From positions 1 through 64,000 of the forward strand of contig JBPFEG010000076.1 in the NCBI GenBank assembly GCA_051061015.1: a stretch of DNA of 64,000 nucleotides, in the 5' to 3' direction. The notes below the pieces were generated by a model. That model was not told where the DNA came from. It was given only the letters and a program-made list of their open reading frames with translations, and searched no databases. This DNA comes from Methylomicrobium sp051061015. Its GTDB lineage: Bacteria; Pseudomonadota; Gammaproteobacteria; Methylococcales; Methylomonadaceae. The position numbers were made by a program, and so were the translations under genes. Below are positions 1 through 10,529 of this stretch, piece after piece. Position 1 is the first letter of the stretch. Each line of letters starts with the position of its first letter.

Positions 1-2
1 TT

Positions 3-263
3 ATTGTTCGCGCGTTTTTTGTCTTTGTGCTTTCGAGTTTGTTTATAACCGCCTCTCAGGCACAGCCAAAAGCTATCCCTGAGAGTAGATCGGGGCACGG
101 CGAAGCGGCAGATAGATACCTGATAAAAAATACAGAGCAAATCGCTAACTGTGGGGGACCTCCTAGCGTCCAAACCAACCCGAAGACCGGGGTTAGTGCA
201 ACCTACTGTCGAGTAAATGGCCAGGTTGTTGAGATTGTAAAAGCATCACCCAAGAAGCCCTAA
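3..263 (+). CDS. Small secreted protein of unknown function (5' partial)
   Basis: The reading frame is open from the left edge of the window, so the true start lies outside. A GTG at 27 is an internal possibility. The visible N-terminus is a hydrophobic run (FFVFVLSSLFITASQA) followed by QP, which looks like the end of a Sec signal peptide cleaved after SQA, so the product is probably periplasmic or secreted. The mature part is about 65 residues, with two cysteines (in NCGGPP and TYCRV) that could form a disulfide. I recognise no family. It lies inside the putative Tn7-like element and would be cargo. Two small hairpins follow the stop (301-318 and 333-358), and the second may terminate it. 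Confidence 0.5.
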   Translation: MVRAFFVFVLSSLFITASQAQPKAIPESRSGHGEAADRYLIKNTEQIANCGGPPSVQTNPKTGVSATYCRVNGQVVEIVKASPKKP

Positions 264-375
264 AATCACCATCCGCATTTATTCGTTGCCTACCATGAAT
301 TTAGGGCTGAAGCCCTTAACCCATCGTTCAAGAAGGGACGCGCTAATACCCGTCCCTTACTTTACATGGGTTTTA

Positions 376-392
376 GAGCAATTCTCCATTAG
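376..392. repeat. IS630 terminal inverted repeat, left
   Basis: The sequence GAGCAATTCTCCATTAG starts immediately inside the flanking TA. Its exact reverse complement is at 1396-1412. Confidence 0.9.
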
Positions 393-985
393 TTAAAGAC
401 ATAGCCCGCGTTTTTGAAATAGTTTCGGCATTCCTCTGCCTGAATCTCATCGGGCAATTTGCCGAGGGTTTGCCAAAGCTTGTCGATTGAGCGCTCGGCG
501 GCTTGGCGCAGCAAGGCTTTGACTTTAGCGAACACCTGTTCGATCGGATTCAGGTCCGGACTGTAAGGCGGCAGGTATTTCAAGGCAGCGCCGTGGGCGG
601 CAATGATCTTTTCGACCTCGGCCACCTTGTGTGCCGGCAAATTGTCGCAGATCACCATATCCCCGGGTTTTAATGTCGGCCCCAGTTGCGAACGCAGGTA
701 TTCTTTGAAGGCGTCTCCATTCATCGCCTGATCCACACACCGCAGCGCGGTCAGCCGATCAGCCCGCAAGCCGGCAATGAAGGTCAGGGTTTTCCAATGG
801 CCGGCCGGCGCAGAGTCCTTACACCGGGCACCGCCTAAAGCCCTTCCATAGCGGCGGAGCATGTCGATGGTGATCCCGGTTTCATCCAGAAACACCAGAT
901 TGGATAGGTCACAGCTTTCTTGCCAAGCCTGCCATTGAGTGCGTGCCTCGGCCATATCCTCGCGCTGTTGTAAACGGGCGAACAC
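389..985 (-). CDS. IS630 transposase, catalytic frame (ORF B)
   Basis: The DDE catalytic domain of the transposase: FLDETG (first Asp), MVICDNLPAHK (second Asp) and PPYSPDLNPIEQVF (third acidic residue, Glu) are all present in order, so the active site looks intact. The frame opens with GTG directly after the A8 tract and overlaps ORF A. It is +1 relative to ORF A, so a full-length enzyme needs ribosomal or transcriptional slippage on the A run, or the element has a simple one-base indel. It stops inside the left inverted repeat. Confidence 0.88.
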   Translation of the reverse strand: MFARLQQREDMAEARTQWQAWQESCDLSNLVFLDETGITIDMLRRYGRALGGARCKDSAPAGHWKTLTFIAGLRADRLTALRCVDQAMNGDAFKEYLRSQLGPTLKPGDMVICDNLPAHKVAEVEKIIAAHGAALKYLPPYSPDLNPIEQVFAKVKALLRQAAERSIDKLWQTLGKLPDEIQAEECRNYFKNAGYVFN

Positions 986-1343
986 GGTTTTTTTTATAGC
1001 GAAAACCCAGCTTCAAACGCAGAAACTTATCCAGGGCCGCAATTGAAATGGTCAAGGCGTGTTCGGTTTCCAGCCAGTGCTGGAGTTCCTTCAACGTCAT
1101 CGACGGGTGTTGCGATAACTGTTCCACAAGGGCATCGGCATAGGGTTCCAGAATCGCTCGCCGATAACCGCCGATCGGCTTGCTGGGCACCTGGCCGCTC
1201 ATGCGCCATAGCTGGTGGATCCGGGAGACAAAACTGGGGCTGACGTGAAATAAGGCGCTGACCTCGCGGGTCGTCTTGCCGTTCTCTACCGCCTGCGCAA
1301 CCCGCAGACGTAAATCTTCGGAATAAGGACGTGGCATCTTCAA
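909..1343 (-). CDS. IS630 transposase, N-terminal frame (ORF A)
   Basis: This encodes the DNA-binding half of the transposase. The N-terminus (MPRPYSEDLRLRVAQAVENG) and the following TTREVSALFHVSPSFVSRI are the first helix-turn-helix typical of IS630. A second winged-helix-like segment (MTLKELQHWLETEHALTIS) follows, then the linker KLGFRYKKNRV. The frame runs through an A8 tract (988-995 on the plus strand). Reading through seven As instead of eight joins it to ORF B. Alone it ends about 25 residues later in unrelated sequence. Confidence 0.85.
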   Translation of the reverse strand: MKMPRPYSEDLRLRVAQAVENGKTTREVSALFHVSPSFVSRIHQLWRMSGQVPSKPIGGYRRAILEPYADALVEQLSQHPSMTLKELQHWLETEHALTISIAALDKFLRLKLGFRYKKNRVRPFTTARGYGRGTHSMAGLARKL

Positions 1344-1395
1344 TAAACACTGGCTGCAACAATGACCTCATTTTATGCCGCTGCAATGCTCTTGG

Positions 1396-1412
1396 CTAAT
1401 GGAGAATTGCTC
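1396..1412. repeat. IS630 terminal inverted repeat, right
   Basis: Perfect reverse complement of 376-392, followed by the duplicated TA at 1413-1414. Confidence 0.9.
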
Positions 1413-1468
1413 TAGATCCCGACAACATCCATCAAGCCGGAATGTTTCATCGGTTCATCAGCCGACAT

Positions 1469-1603
1469 TTAATTATTAGGAGTAATAGGCTGGTTCAGGT
1501 CGATCTGAGCCGTTCCCAAAAAGAGAAGCGTCATATCTGCAAGAGTAGGTGACTGTATGAGCAAGCGAACCAACTCATACAGACGATGTTGTGTGCCTTT
1601 CAC
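1469..1603 (-). CDS. Possible 44-residue ORF inside the transposon end
   Basis: A GTG-initiated frame begins just inside the third TnsB-type repeat, pointing into the element, and ends before the IS630 right end. It has no clear ribosome binding site and does not resemble Tn7 TnsA, which starts at this position in Tn7. The same stretch holds an inverted repeat (1553-1561 with 1574-1582). Otherwise 1415-1610 shows nothing recognisable, so the ORF may be chance. Confidence 0.15.
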   Translation of the reverse strand: MKGTQHRLYELVRLLIQSPTLADMTLLFLGTAQIDLNQPITPNN

Positions 1604-1610
1604 CGAAAAA

Positions 1611-1677
1611 TTTACGACTTTGTTAAATTCGCTTGTTCAAATTTTTACGATTTTATTAAATGTTTTACAACTTTATT
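1611..1677 (-). repeat. Three TnsB-type binding repeats
   Basis: The three minus-strand 14-mers fit AAYAAARTYGTAAA exactly and occupy 1664-1677, 1644-1657 and 1611-1624. They are spaced 20 and 33 bp apart and all point inward from the proposed transposon terminus at 1683. This matches the arrangement of transposase-binding sites at Tn7-family ends. The block is strongly AT-rich compared with the flanking genes. Confidence 0.65.
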
Positions 1678-1711
1678 ATCACAAAATAAACCGAGAATCC
1701 GCTGAGCACGG

Positions 1712-1765
1712 TTATTCCACAGTCACCGATTTCGCCAGATTTCTTGGCTGATCGACGTCAGTGCC
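1712..1765 (-). other. attTn7 target region within the 3' end of glmS
   Basis: The last codons of glmS encode the conserved tail DQPRNLAKSVTVE. In Tn7 this DNA is the site recognised by TnsD, which directs insertion just downstream. The nucleotide sequence here is close to the E. coli attTn7 core as I recall it. Its position 28 bp from the transposon terminus is what makes the Tn7-like interpretation specific. Confidence 0.6.
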
Positions 1766-3541
1766 TTTCAATACCGCGACATGATAGGCCAGAAGCTGCA
1801 ACGGAATCGAGAATACGATCGGCGCGATTTCGTTTTCGACCTTCGGTATTTTGATATATCGCACGTTATCGTCATTCGAGGTCGTAAAGGTTTCATCCTT
1901 GAATACGATCAATTGCCCGCCACGGGCGCTGACTTCCTGCATGTTTGACTTCAGTTTTTCGAGCAGGCTGTTGTTCGGGGCGACCGTGATGACCGGCATA
2001 TCGGCGTCGATCAACGCCAGAGGTCCATGTTTCAATTCGCCGGCCGGATACGCTTCGGCGTGAATGTACGAAATTTCTTTCAGTTTCAGCGCGCCTTCCA
2101 TCGCAATTGGATAATGCGTTCCCCTGCCGAGAAATAAGGCGTGCTCCTTTTCGGCAAATTGCTGAGCCAGTTCCTTCACCTCATCATCCAACTCCAGCAC
2201 TTTTTCAATTTTGCCTGGCAAACCGAACAATTCGGAGGTGATTTTTTGCTCCAGTGCGTTCGGCAGATGAAAGCGTCGGCCGATCGCGATCACCAGAAGC
2301 ATTAGCGTTACCAACTGGGTCGTGAAGGCTTTGGTCGAGGCAACGCCGATTTCCGGGCCGGCCCTGGTCATCAGCGCCAGATCTGATTCTCTGACCAGAG
2401 AACTTTCGGGCACGTTACAGACCGCAACCGAGTATTTGGCGCCCTGCTTCTTGGCTTCCTGCAACGCAGCGAGCGTATCGGCGGTTTCGCCCGATTGCGA
2501 GATCGTGATGATCAGCGTATCCGGCATCAGCACCGGATGCCGGTAACGGAATTCGCTGGCGACCTCGATGTCGCAAGGCACGCGAGCGAGCCTTTCGAAC
2601 CAGTAGAGCGCGACCAACCCGGCGTGATAACTGGTCCCACAAGCGAGAATCTGCACTGATTTGATCCGGTCAAAGATTTCATTCGCATTATGGCCGAAAG
2701 CGTTTTCCTGCAGCCGATTATTGACGAATCGGCCTTCCAGCGTCTGCGAAATCGCGAACGGCTGCTCATAAATTTCCTTCAGCATGTAATGCCGAAAATT
2801 ACCTTTATCGACCGCATCGGCCTTCAGGCTGCTTTCCTTGATCGGACGCTCGACGATATTGTCTTCCGCGTCGTAGATGACCAGCTCATCGGTCTTGAGA
2901 GCGGCGATATCGCCGTCTTCGAGAAAGATGAAGCGCTGGGTGACCGGCAGCAGGGCGGCCACATCCGAGGCAATAAAATATTCGCCGATCCCGACGCCGA
3001 TCACCAACGGGCTGCCCTTGCGGCAGGCGATCAGAAGGTCCGGGGCTTCGGTACTGATGATGCCGAGCGCATAAGCGCCTTCCAGCTTTTTGACCGTTCG
3101 CTTGACCGCATCCAGCAGACCGTCCGCCGTTTCCAGCGCGTAATTGATCTCATGCACAACGACCTCGGTATCGGTTTCGGAGGTGAACTCATAGCCGTTC
3201 TGCTTTTGTATACAGCGCAAATCTTCATGATTTTCGATAATGCCGTTATGCACAACCGCGACCTTGTTGCGGCTGACATGCGGATGCGCGTTCGCGGTGC
3301 ACGGTTTACCGTGTGTTGCCCAGCGGGTATGGGCAATGCCGAGGGTACCGGATAAGGGTTCGAGACTGAGCGCATCTTCCAGCCCTTTGACCTTGCCGAC
3401 TTCGCGTTTCCGGTGAATGTCGTTGCCGGCGACGACCGCGATCCCAGCCGAATCATAGCCGCGATATTCGAGACGCCGCAAACCTTCGAGTAAGATCGGA
3501 ACCAGGTTCCGCTCGGCAATGCCGCCTACGATGCCGCACAT
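1712..3541 (-). CDS. glmS: Glutamine--fructose-6-phosphate aminotransferase (isomerizing)
   Basis: Makes glucosamine-6-phosphate from fructose-6-phosphate and glutamine, the first committed step to UDP-GlcNAc for peptidoglycan and LPS. The 609 residues match the E. coli length. The N-terminal nucleophile Cys2 follows the initiator (MCGIVGGIAE). RGYDSAG, THGKP and HNGIIENH mark the glutaminase domain to about residue 240. Two SIS sugar-isomerase domains follow, with CGTSYHAG and TISQSGETADT in the first and LGRGTHYPIAMEGALKLKEISY in the second. It ends in the conserved SVTVE tail. The gene is 1 bp downstream of glmU, so the two form an operon. I see no glmS ribozyme, as expected in this class. 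Its usual terminator position is replaced by the transposon end. Confidence 0.98.
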   Translation of the reverse strand: MCGIVGGIAERNLVPILLEGLRRLEYRGYDSAGIAVVAGNDIHRKREVGKVKGLEDALSLEPLSGTLGIAHTRWATHGKPCTANAHPHVSRNKVAVVHNGIIENHEDLRCIQKQNGYEFTSETDTEVVVHEINYALETADGLLDAVKRTVKKLEGAYALGIISTEAPDLLIACRKGSPLVIGVGIGEYFIASDVAALLPVTQRFIFLEDGDIAALKTDELVIYDAEDNIVERPIKESSLKADAVDKGNFRHYMLKEIYEQPFAISQTLEGRFVNNRLQENAFGHNANEIFDRIKSVQILACGTSYHAGLVALYWFERLARVPCDIEVASEFRYRHPVLMPDTLIITISQSGETADTLAALQEAKKQGAKYSVAVCNVPESSLVRESDLALMTRAGPEIGVASTKAFTTQLVTLMLLVIAIGRRFHLPNALEQKITSELFGLPGKIEKVLELDDEVKELAQQFAEKEHALFLGRGTHYPIAMEGALKLKEISYIHAEAYPAGELKHGPLALIDADMPVITVAPNNSLLEKLKSNMQEVSARGGQLIVFKDETFTTSNDDNVRYIKIPKVENEIAPIVFSIPLQLLAYHVAVLKGTDVDQPRNLAKSVTVE

Positions 3542-3542
3542 A

Positions 3543-4913
3543 TTATTTTTCCTTTTTTACGGGCCGTTGCCAGCCGGGAACCGAAACCTGTTTGGGTCTC
3601 GACAATGTCAGTTGATTTTCCGGTACATCACGCGTGATTGTTGAACCGGCGCCGATCGTCGCATTGCTGCCCACCGTAACCGGGGCGATTAATTGCGTAT
3701 CGGAGCCGATGAATGCGCCGTCGCCAATTATGGTTGTGAACTTGTTCACCCCGTCGTAATTGCAGGTGATCGTTCCGGCTCCGATATTGACCTTGCTGCC
3801 GACTGTGCTGTCGCCGATATAACTGAGATGATTGATTTTCGAGCCGTCGGCAACGGTAGATTTTTTGATCTCGACGAAATTGCCGATATGTACATGGTCG
3901 GCCAGAACCGTTTCCGGACGCAGTCTCGCAAAAGGTCCGATCCGGCTGCCCGGCCCGATCACCGCGTTTTCGATCACGCAGTTCGGCAGAATTTCAACAT
4001 TGTCTCCGATCACCGAATCGCTGATCTGGGAATTCGCGCCGATTTTAACGTTATTGCCGATCCGGATTTTGCCTTCCAGGATTACATTGATGTCGATTTC
4101 GATATCTTGGCCGAGCGCTTCGATTGAGCCTCTGAGATCGAAACGCGCCGGATCGTAAAGCGTGACGCCTTGAGCCATCAAGGCTTTGGCGTGTTCGTTT
4201 TGATACACCCGTTCCAGATGGCTGAGCTGGTTCCGGTCGTTCACCCCGAGCACTTCATCCTCGTTATCAGGTTGGCTCGTCACGATCGAAACCTCTTCCG
4301 CAACGGCCATTTCAATAATATCAGTCAAATAATATTCGCCCTGCGCGTTATGATTTTTCAGCTGGCCTAGCCATTTTTTCAGCTTAGCTCCCTGAATCGC
4401 CATGATACCGGTGTTCACTTCCCGAATTTGTTTCTCGGACTCCGAAGCGTCTTTTTCTTCGACAATACGGATCACCAAATCCCGATCGTTCCGAACAATT
4501 CTGCCGTAACCTTTTGGCTTGTCAAGTATGACAGTCAACAAGGCCAGTGATTTTTCGCTGACATTCCCGAGCAGTCGCTCCACGGTCGAACGTTTCAGTA
4601 ATGGCACGTCACCATACAGAATCAATACATTATCAGTATCTTTTATTTGGTGGCTGACTTGCTGTACGGCATGGCCCGTACCGAGTTGCTGCTTTTGTTC
4701 GAACCATCCGGCATCGATGTCTTTCAGTGTATCGAGCACGCGTTCCGCACCATGGCCATAGACGATCAGAATGCGATTATTTTCCAGCGTATGGCTCATG
4801 TCATAAACATGGCGGAGCAGTGGTTTGCCGGCGATCTTGTGCAAGACTTTCGGCAATTCCGAACGCATCCGGGTGCCTTTTCCAGCGGCGAGAATAATAG
4901 TGGTCAAATTCAT
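3543..4913 (-). CDS. glmU: Bifunctional GlmU: GlcN-1-P acetyltransferase / UDP-GlcNAc pyrophosphorylase
   Basis: Catalyses the last two steps to UDP-GlcNAc. The N-terminal uridylyltransferase domain carries LAAGKGTRMRSELPKVLH (nucleotide loop), YGDVPLL and NTGIMA. From about residue 250 a left-handed beta-helix of hexapeptide repeats forms the acetyltransferase domain, with KINHLSYIGDS and GAGTITCNYDG at the active site. The length (456 residues) equals E. coli GlmU. A purine-rich AGGAAA precedes the ATG. It is the first gene of a glmU-glmS operon and is followed 1 bp later by glmS. Confidence 0.98.
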   Translation of the reverse strand: MNLTTIILAAGKGTRMRSELPKVLHKIAGKPLLRHVYDMSHTLENNRILIVYGHGAERVLDTLKDIDAGWFEQKQQLGTGHAVQQVSHQIKDTDNVLILYGDVPLLKRSTVERLLGNVSEKSLALLTVILDKPKGYGRIVRNDRDLVIRIVEEKDASESEKQIREVNTGIMAIQGAKLKKWLGQLKNHNAQGEYYLTDIIEMAVAEEVSIVTSQPDNEDEVLGVNDRNQLSHLERVYQNEHAKALMAQGVTLYDPARFDLRGSIEALGQDIEIDINVILEGKIRIGNNVKIGANSQISDSVIGDNVEILPNCVIENAVIGPGSRIGPFARLRPETVLADHVHIGNFVEIKKSTVADGSKINHLSYIGDSTVGSKVNIGAGTITCNYDGVNKFTTIIGDGAFIGSDTQLIAPVTVGSNATIGAGSTITRDVPENQLTLSRPKQVSVPGWQRPVKKEK

Positions 4914-5093
4914 TGCAATTTCCTACGCGCATTTGAGTGAATGCGCGTCAAGCTTGAAAAAACGAAAAGTTATAGGCTACAGCTTAATGTGGAGTATCGG
5001 TATCGGTGGTGTCAGATTTATTTTTATAGAAATTGTTTCGACACAAAGCATGCTTTCCGGCAAATTACCCAAACCCGGTAACCAAATATAAAC

Positions 5094-5135
5094 AAAAAAG
5101 CCCGATAACGTCTTTCAGCGCTATCGGGCTTTTTT
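5094..5135. terminator. Strong bidirectional rho-independent terminator of the atp operon
   Basis: A GC-rich stem GCCCGATA (5100-5107) pairs with TATCGGGC (5122-5129). It is flanked by AAAAAA on one side and TTTTTT on the other, so it works on both strands. It lies just after atpC (minus strand) and separates the atp operon from the glmU promoter region. The remaining 4914-5093 must hold the glmUS promoter. It also contains an inverted repeat (GCGCATT..AATGCGC near 4927-4946). Confidence 0.9.
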
Positions 5136-5158
5136 AATGTTTGCGCCGAGCGGTGCGA

Positions 5159-5581
5159 TTAACCGCCGCGCTTCCTGAGCCGATCCAGGGTACGAAGCTG
5201 CATGATTGCCTGCGCGAGCTGCGCCTGTGCAGTGGCATAATCGATTTTTCCGGATTTGTCGGCCAGGGCTTCCTCGGCTCTGGCTTTGGCCTGCAGGGCC
5301 GCCGCTTCATCGATATCCTTTGCCCGGACCGCCGTATCGGCCAGAATCGTAACCAGATGTGGCTGCACTTCCAGGATGCCGCCCGAAATGAAGTACGGGA
5401 GGCTTTCCTTGTCGCTGATCTTGACTCTGACCTCGCCGGGGTTCAGGCGTGTGATCATCGGCGCGTGCCGCGGCGCGATGCCGACTTCACCCATTTCAGC
5501 GGGCGCGAACACCATTTCCGCAACGCCTGAAAAGATTTCCTTTTCGGCGCTGACGATATCTACGTGTACGGTCATGACCAT
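5159..5581 (-). CDS. atpC: ATP synthase F1 epsilon subunit
   Basis: Central-stalk subunit that couples rotation and can inhibit ATP hydrolysis. Its 140 residues show the beta-sandwich signature VDIVSAEKEIFSG, PRHAPMITRLNPGEV and ISGGILEVQPHLVTILADTAVR, followed by a helical C-terminal hairpin rich in Ala and Arg. It is the last gene of the atp operon, 18 bp after atpD. Confidence 0.97.
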   Translation of the reverse strand: MVMTVHVDIVSAEKEIFSGVAEMVFAPAEMGEVGIAPRHAPMITRLNPGEVRVKISDKESLPYFISGGILEVQPHLVTILADTAVRAKDIDEAAALQAKARAEEALADKSGKIDYATAQAQLAQAIMQLRTLDRLRKRGG

Positions 5582-5599
5582 GTTGTATCCTGCTTAAAA

Positions 5600-7003
<1,404 letters not shown>

Positions 7004-7038
7004 TGAGTTTTCCTCTTGTTTGTCTCGCTTTTTTGGGC

Positions 7039-7905
7039 TTAAACAGCAGCTGCGCCGCCGACGATTTCTGAAATTTCCTGAGTAATGGCGGCTTGGCGGG
7101 CTTTGTTATAGATCAACTGCAACTCGCCGATCAGGTTTCCGGCATTATCCGATGCGCTTTTCATCGCGATCATTCTGGCCGCCTGCTCGCAGGCATTGTT
7201 TTCGACCAGCCCCTGATATACCTTCGACTCGATATAGCGGGTCAGTAAATGATCCAATACCTCTTTCGCATCGGGCTCGTAGATGTAGTCCCAATGGCCG
7301 CCCAGCTTTTCTTCGATTTCTTCAGTCACGACCGGTAATAATTTTTCGATCGTCGGACGCTGCGTCATCGTGTTCACGAATTCGTTGCTGACCACGTACA
7401 GTTCGTCGATCTTGCCTTGATCGTACTCATCAAGCATCAAGCGGATGATTCCGGCGATGTCATGCAGATGCGGCGTATCGCCCAGTTTCGAAATCTGGCC
7501 GACCAATTGCACTTTTTTCAGATTGCTGAAAAAAACGGTCGCCTTGGTGCCGATCGTGCAGACATCGACACCGATACCCGCTTTGTCCCATTCGGACAAT
7601 TGGCTCAGTGTACGCCGGAACAGATTCGAATTCAGACCGCCACACAGGCCGCGGTCCGAACTGATGATGATCATTCCGACCCGCTTGACATCGCGCTTGA
7701 TCAGATACGAATGCTTGTACTCGGGATTCGCGTGGGCCAGATGCTTGATGATCCGGCCGATCTGCTTCGAATACGGCCGCGTCGCCTGCATTCTGTCTTT
7801 GGTCTTACGCATTTTACTCGCCGCGACCATTTCCATCGCGCGAGTGATCTTTTGAGTATTCTTGATACTCGCGATCTTGGTGCGTATTTCTTTGCCGACT
7901 GCCAT
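7039..7905 (-). CDS. atpG: ATP synthase F1 gamma subunit
   Basis: Rotor shaft inside the alpha3beta3 hexamer. The N-terminal coiled-coil helix carries IRTKIASIKNTQKITRAMEMV and VAASKMRK. The C-terminal helix carries NAGNLIGELQLIYNKARQA and ITQEISEIVGGAAA. These are the most conserved segments of the family. Its 288 residues match E. coli. It lies 12 bp after atpA. Confidence 0.98.
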   Translation of the reverse strand: MAVGKEIRTKIASIKNTQKITRAMEMVAASKMRKTKDRMQATRPYSKQIGRIIKHLAHANPEYKHSYLIKRDVKRVGMIIISSDRGLCGGLNSNLFRRTLSQLSEWDKAGIGVDVCTIGTKATVFFSNLKKVQLVGQISKLGDTPHLHDIAGIIRLMLDEYDQGKIDELYVVSNEFVNTMTQRPTIEKLLPVVTEEIEEKLGGHWDYIYEPDAKEVLDHLLTRYIESKVYQGLVENNACEQAARMIAMKSASDNAGNLIGELQLIYNKARQAAITQEISEIVGGAAAV

Positions 7906-7917
7906 TAGATGCGCCCT

Positions 7918-9459
<1,542 letters not shown>

Positions 9460-9471
9460 TTTTTATCACTC

Positions 9472-10005
9472 TCACTGTAGCGCTTTTTGCATGTGTTGGA
9501 GTTGACCTTTGATCGATCCGTCTATCACCTTGTCGCCCGCGCGCACCAAAACACCGCCGATCAATGACTTATCGACTGAAACGTTCATATGTACTTTTTT
9601 GCCGAATTGCTTTTCGAGCTTGGCGGCAAACTGCTGCTTGCCTTCGTCGCTAAACTCATAAGCGGCATAGACGTCAACATCGAGATAGCCTTCATCCTCT
9701 GCCTTGTGGTCTTCGAAAATCTTTGCGATCTGGGGAACCAGATTCAGCCGCCGGTTTTGCACGAGCAGTTTCAGAAAATTTGTGCCTTCCTGATCAAGCT
9801 GACCTGCGCAGATATCGAGCATCAATTTCGTCAAGCGGTCGTTGCTCACCTTCGGATTGTTAAGGTAAACCGCAAGGCTGTCATCGTTCAGAATAGTTGA
9901 CAGAAACGCCAGAGTTTTCGACCACTTTTCGGAGGACCCGGTTTCTTTGGCTCTCTTGAAGACAGCCGCTGCATAAGGCCTTGCCAATGTTGCCAATTCG
10001 CTCAT
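9472..10005 (-). CDS. atpH: ATP synthase F1 delta subunit
   Basis: Stator subunit that links the F1 head to the b-subunit stalk. The N-terminal domain begins MSELATLARPYAAAVFKRA. The C-terminus carries ISVDKSLIGGVLVRAGDKVIDGS-like sequence (VSVDKSLIGG). I place the start at the ATG at 10005, which has AAGG upstream, rather than the in-frame TTG at 10014. It follows atpF after a few bases. Confidence 0.96.
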   Translation of the reverse strand: MSELATLARPYAAAVFKRAKETGSSEKWSKTLAFLSTILNDDSLAVYLNNPKVSNDRLTKLMLDICAGQLDQEGTNFLKLLVQNRRLNLVPQIAKIFEDHKAEDEGYLDVDVYAAYEFSDEGKQQFAAKLEKQFGKKVHMNVSVDKSLIGGVLVRAGDKVIDGSIKGQLQHMQKALQ

Positions 10006-10016
10006 TATGCTCAACC

Positions 10017-10487
10017 TTATAATTTATCGGAGACTTTGCTGACGATGTCCTGATGCTTTTTTTGATCGATTTCCGCACCGAGAATCTGTTGCGCCGCGCT
10101 GACCGCTAAGGCTGCCACTTCTTTACGTAGGGCTTCCTTGGTTTGCTCGATTTCCTGTTCGATCTGCGCCTTGGCTGACTGAATACGGCGCTCCGCTTCC
10201 TTGTTGGCGTTATCTTTGGACTCTTCGACGATCTCGTTCGCGCGTTTTTGCGCCAGGTTTACGATATCCGAAGACTGATCCCTGGCTTCCTTGATGATGC
10301 TTTTTGCCTTCTTCTCGGCCAGCTTCAGGTCTTCCTGGCTTTTATCTGCGGCGGCCAGACCTTCAGAAATTTTTTTCTTCCGCTCTTCCAGGGAATTAAA
10401 CAAAGGTGGCCAGATGTACTTCATGGTAAACCATACCAGAAGCGCAAAGGTGATCATTTGTCCAATCAGAGTAGCATTGATACTCAC
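10017..10487 (-). CDS. atpF: ATP synthase F0 b subunit
   Basis: Peripheral-stalk subunit. It has one N-terminal membrane helix (ATLIGQMITFALLVWFTMKYIW) followed by WPPLFNSLEERKKKI and a long charged coiled coil that reaches up to F1. The length of 156 residues equals E. coli. It lies between atpE and atpH. Confidence 0.97.
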   Translation of the reverse strand: MSINATLIGQMITFALLVWFTMKYIWPPLFNSLEERKKKISEGLAAADKSQEDLKLAEKKAKSIIKEARDQSSDIVNLAQKRANEIVEESKDNANKEAERRIQSAKAQIEQEIEQTKEALRKEVAALAVSAAQQILGAEIDQKKHQDIVSKVSDKL

Positions 10488-10529
10488 GATGCGTTCCTCT
10501 TGTCGTTTTTATGAAATGATAGGCTCAAC

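Larger units (their letters stand above)
376..1412 (-). mobile_element. IS630-family insertion sequence (complete)
   Basis: A 1037-bp element bounded by perfect 17-bp terminal inverted repeats (376-392 and 1396-1412) and flanked by TA dinucleotides (374-375 and 1413-1414). TA target duplication is diagnostic of IS630/Tc1-mariner elements. It carries two overlapping minus-strand frames that together make one transposase. It lies inside the putative Tn7-like element and separates the small secreted gene from the transposon end. Confidence 0.9.
1..1683. mobile_element. End of a Tn7-like transposon inserted at attTn7 (partial)
   Basis: Read on the minus strand, a terminal TGT (1683-1681) is followed by three copies of AAYAAARTYGTAAA. 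These resemble the TnsB-binding repeats at the right end of Tn7 as I recall them (AATAAAGTCTTAAA and AGAATAGTTGTAAA). The terminus is 28 bp past the glmS stop codon, which fits Tn7 insertion about 25 bp downstream plus a 5-bp target duplication (candidate 1684-1688). Dense repeat packing at the glmS-proximal side matches the Tn7 right end. No tnsA gene follows within the visible 1.6 kb. An IS630 element occupies most of it, so this end may be rearranged or may belong to an element with another gene layout. The distance from TGT to the first repeat (6 nt) is shorter than in Tn7 (11 nt), so the exact terminus is uncertain. Confidence 0.6.

Noticed and set aside
1611..1677. Short CRISPR-like repeat array
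   Set aside because: Only three 14-mers at unequal spacing, matching transposon-end sites better, with no spacers of constant length or cas genes.
1557..1751. Plus-strand 64-codon frame over the TnsB repeats and the end of glmS
   Set aside because: Overlaps the glmS 3' end and the AT-rich repeat block, with no family resemblance.
2690..3355. Plus-strand open frame opposite glmS
   Set aside because: Antisense shadow of a highly conserved gene, without a ribosome binding site.
4914..5093. glmS ribozyme or riboswitch upstream of glmU
   Set aside because: No conserved ribozyme core is visible; the short inverted repeat is too small and such ribozymes belong to Gram-positive lineages.
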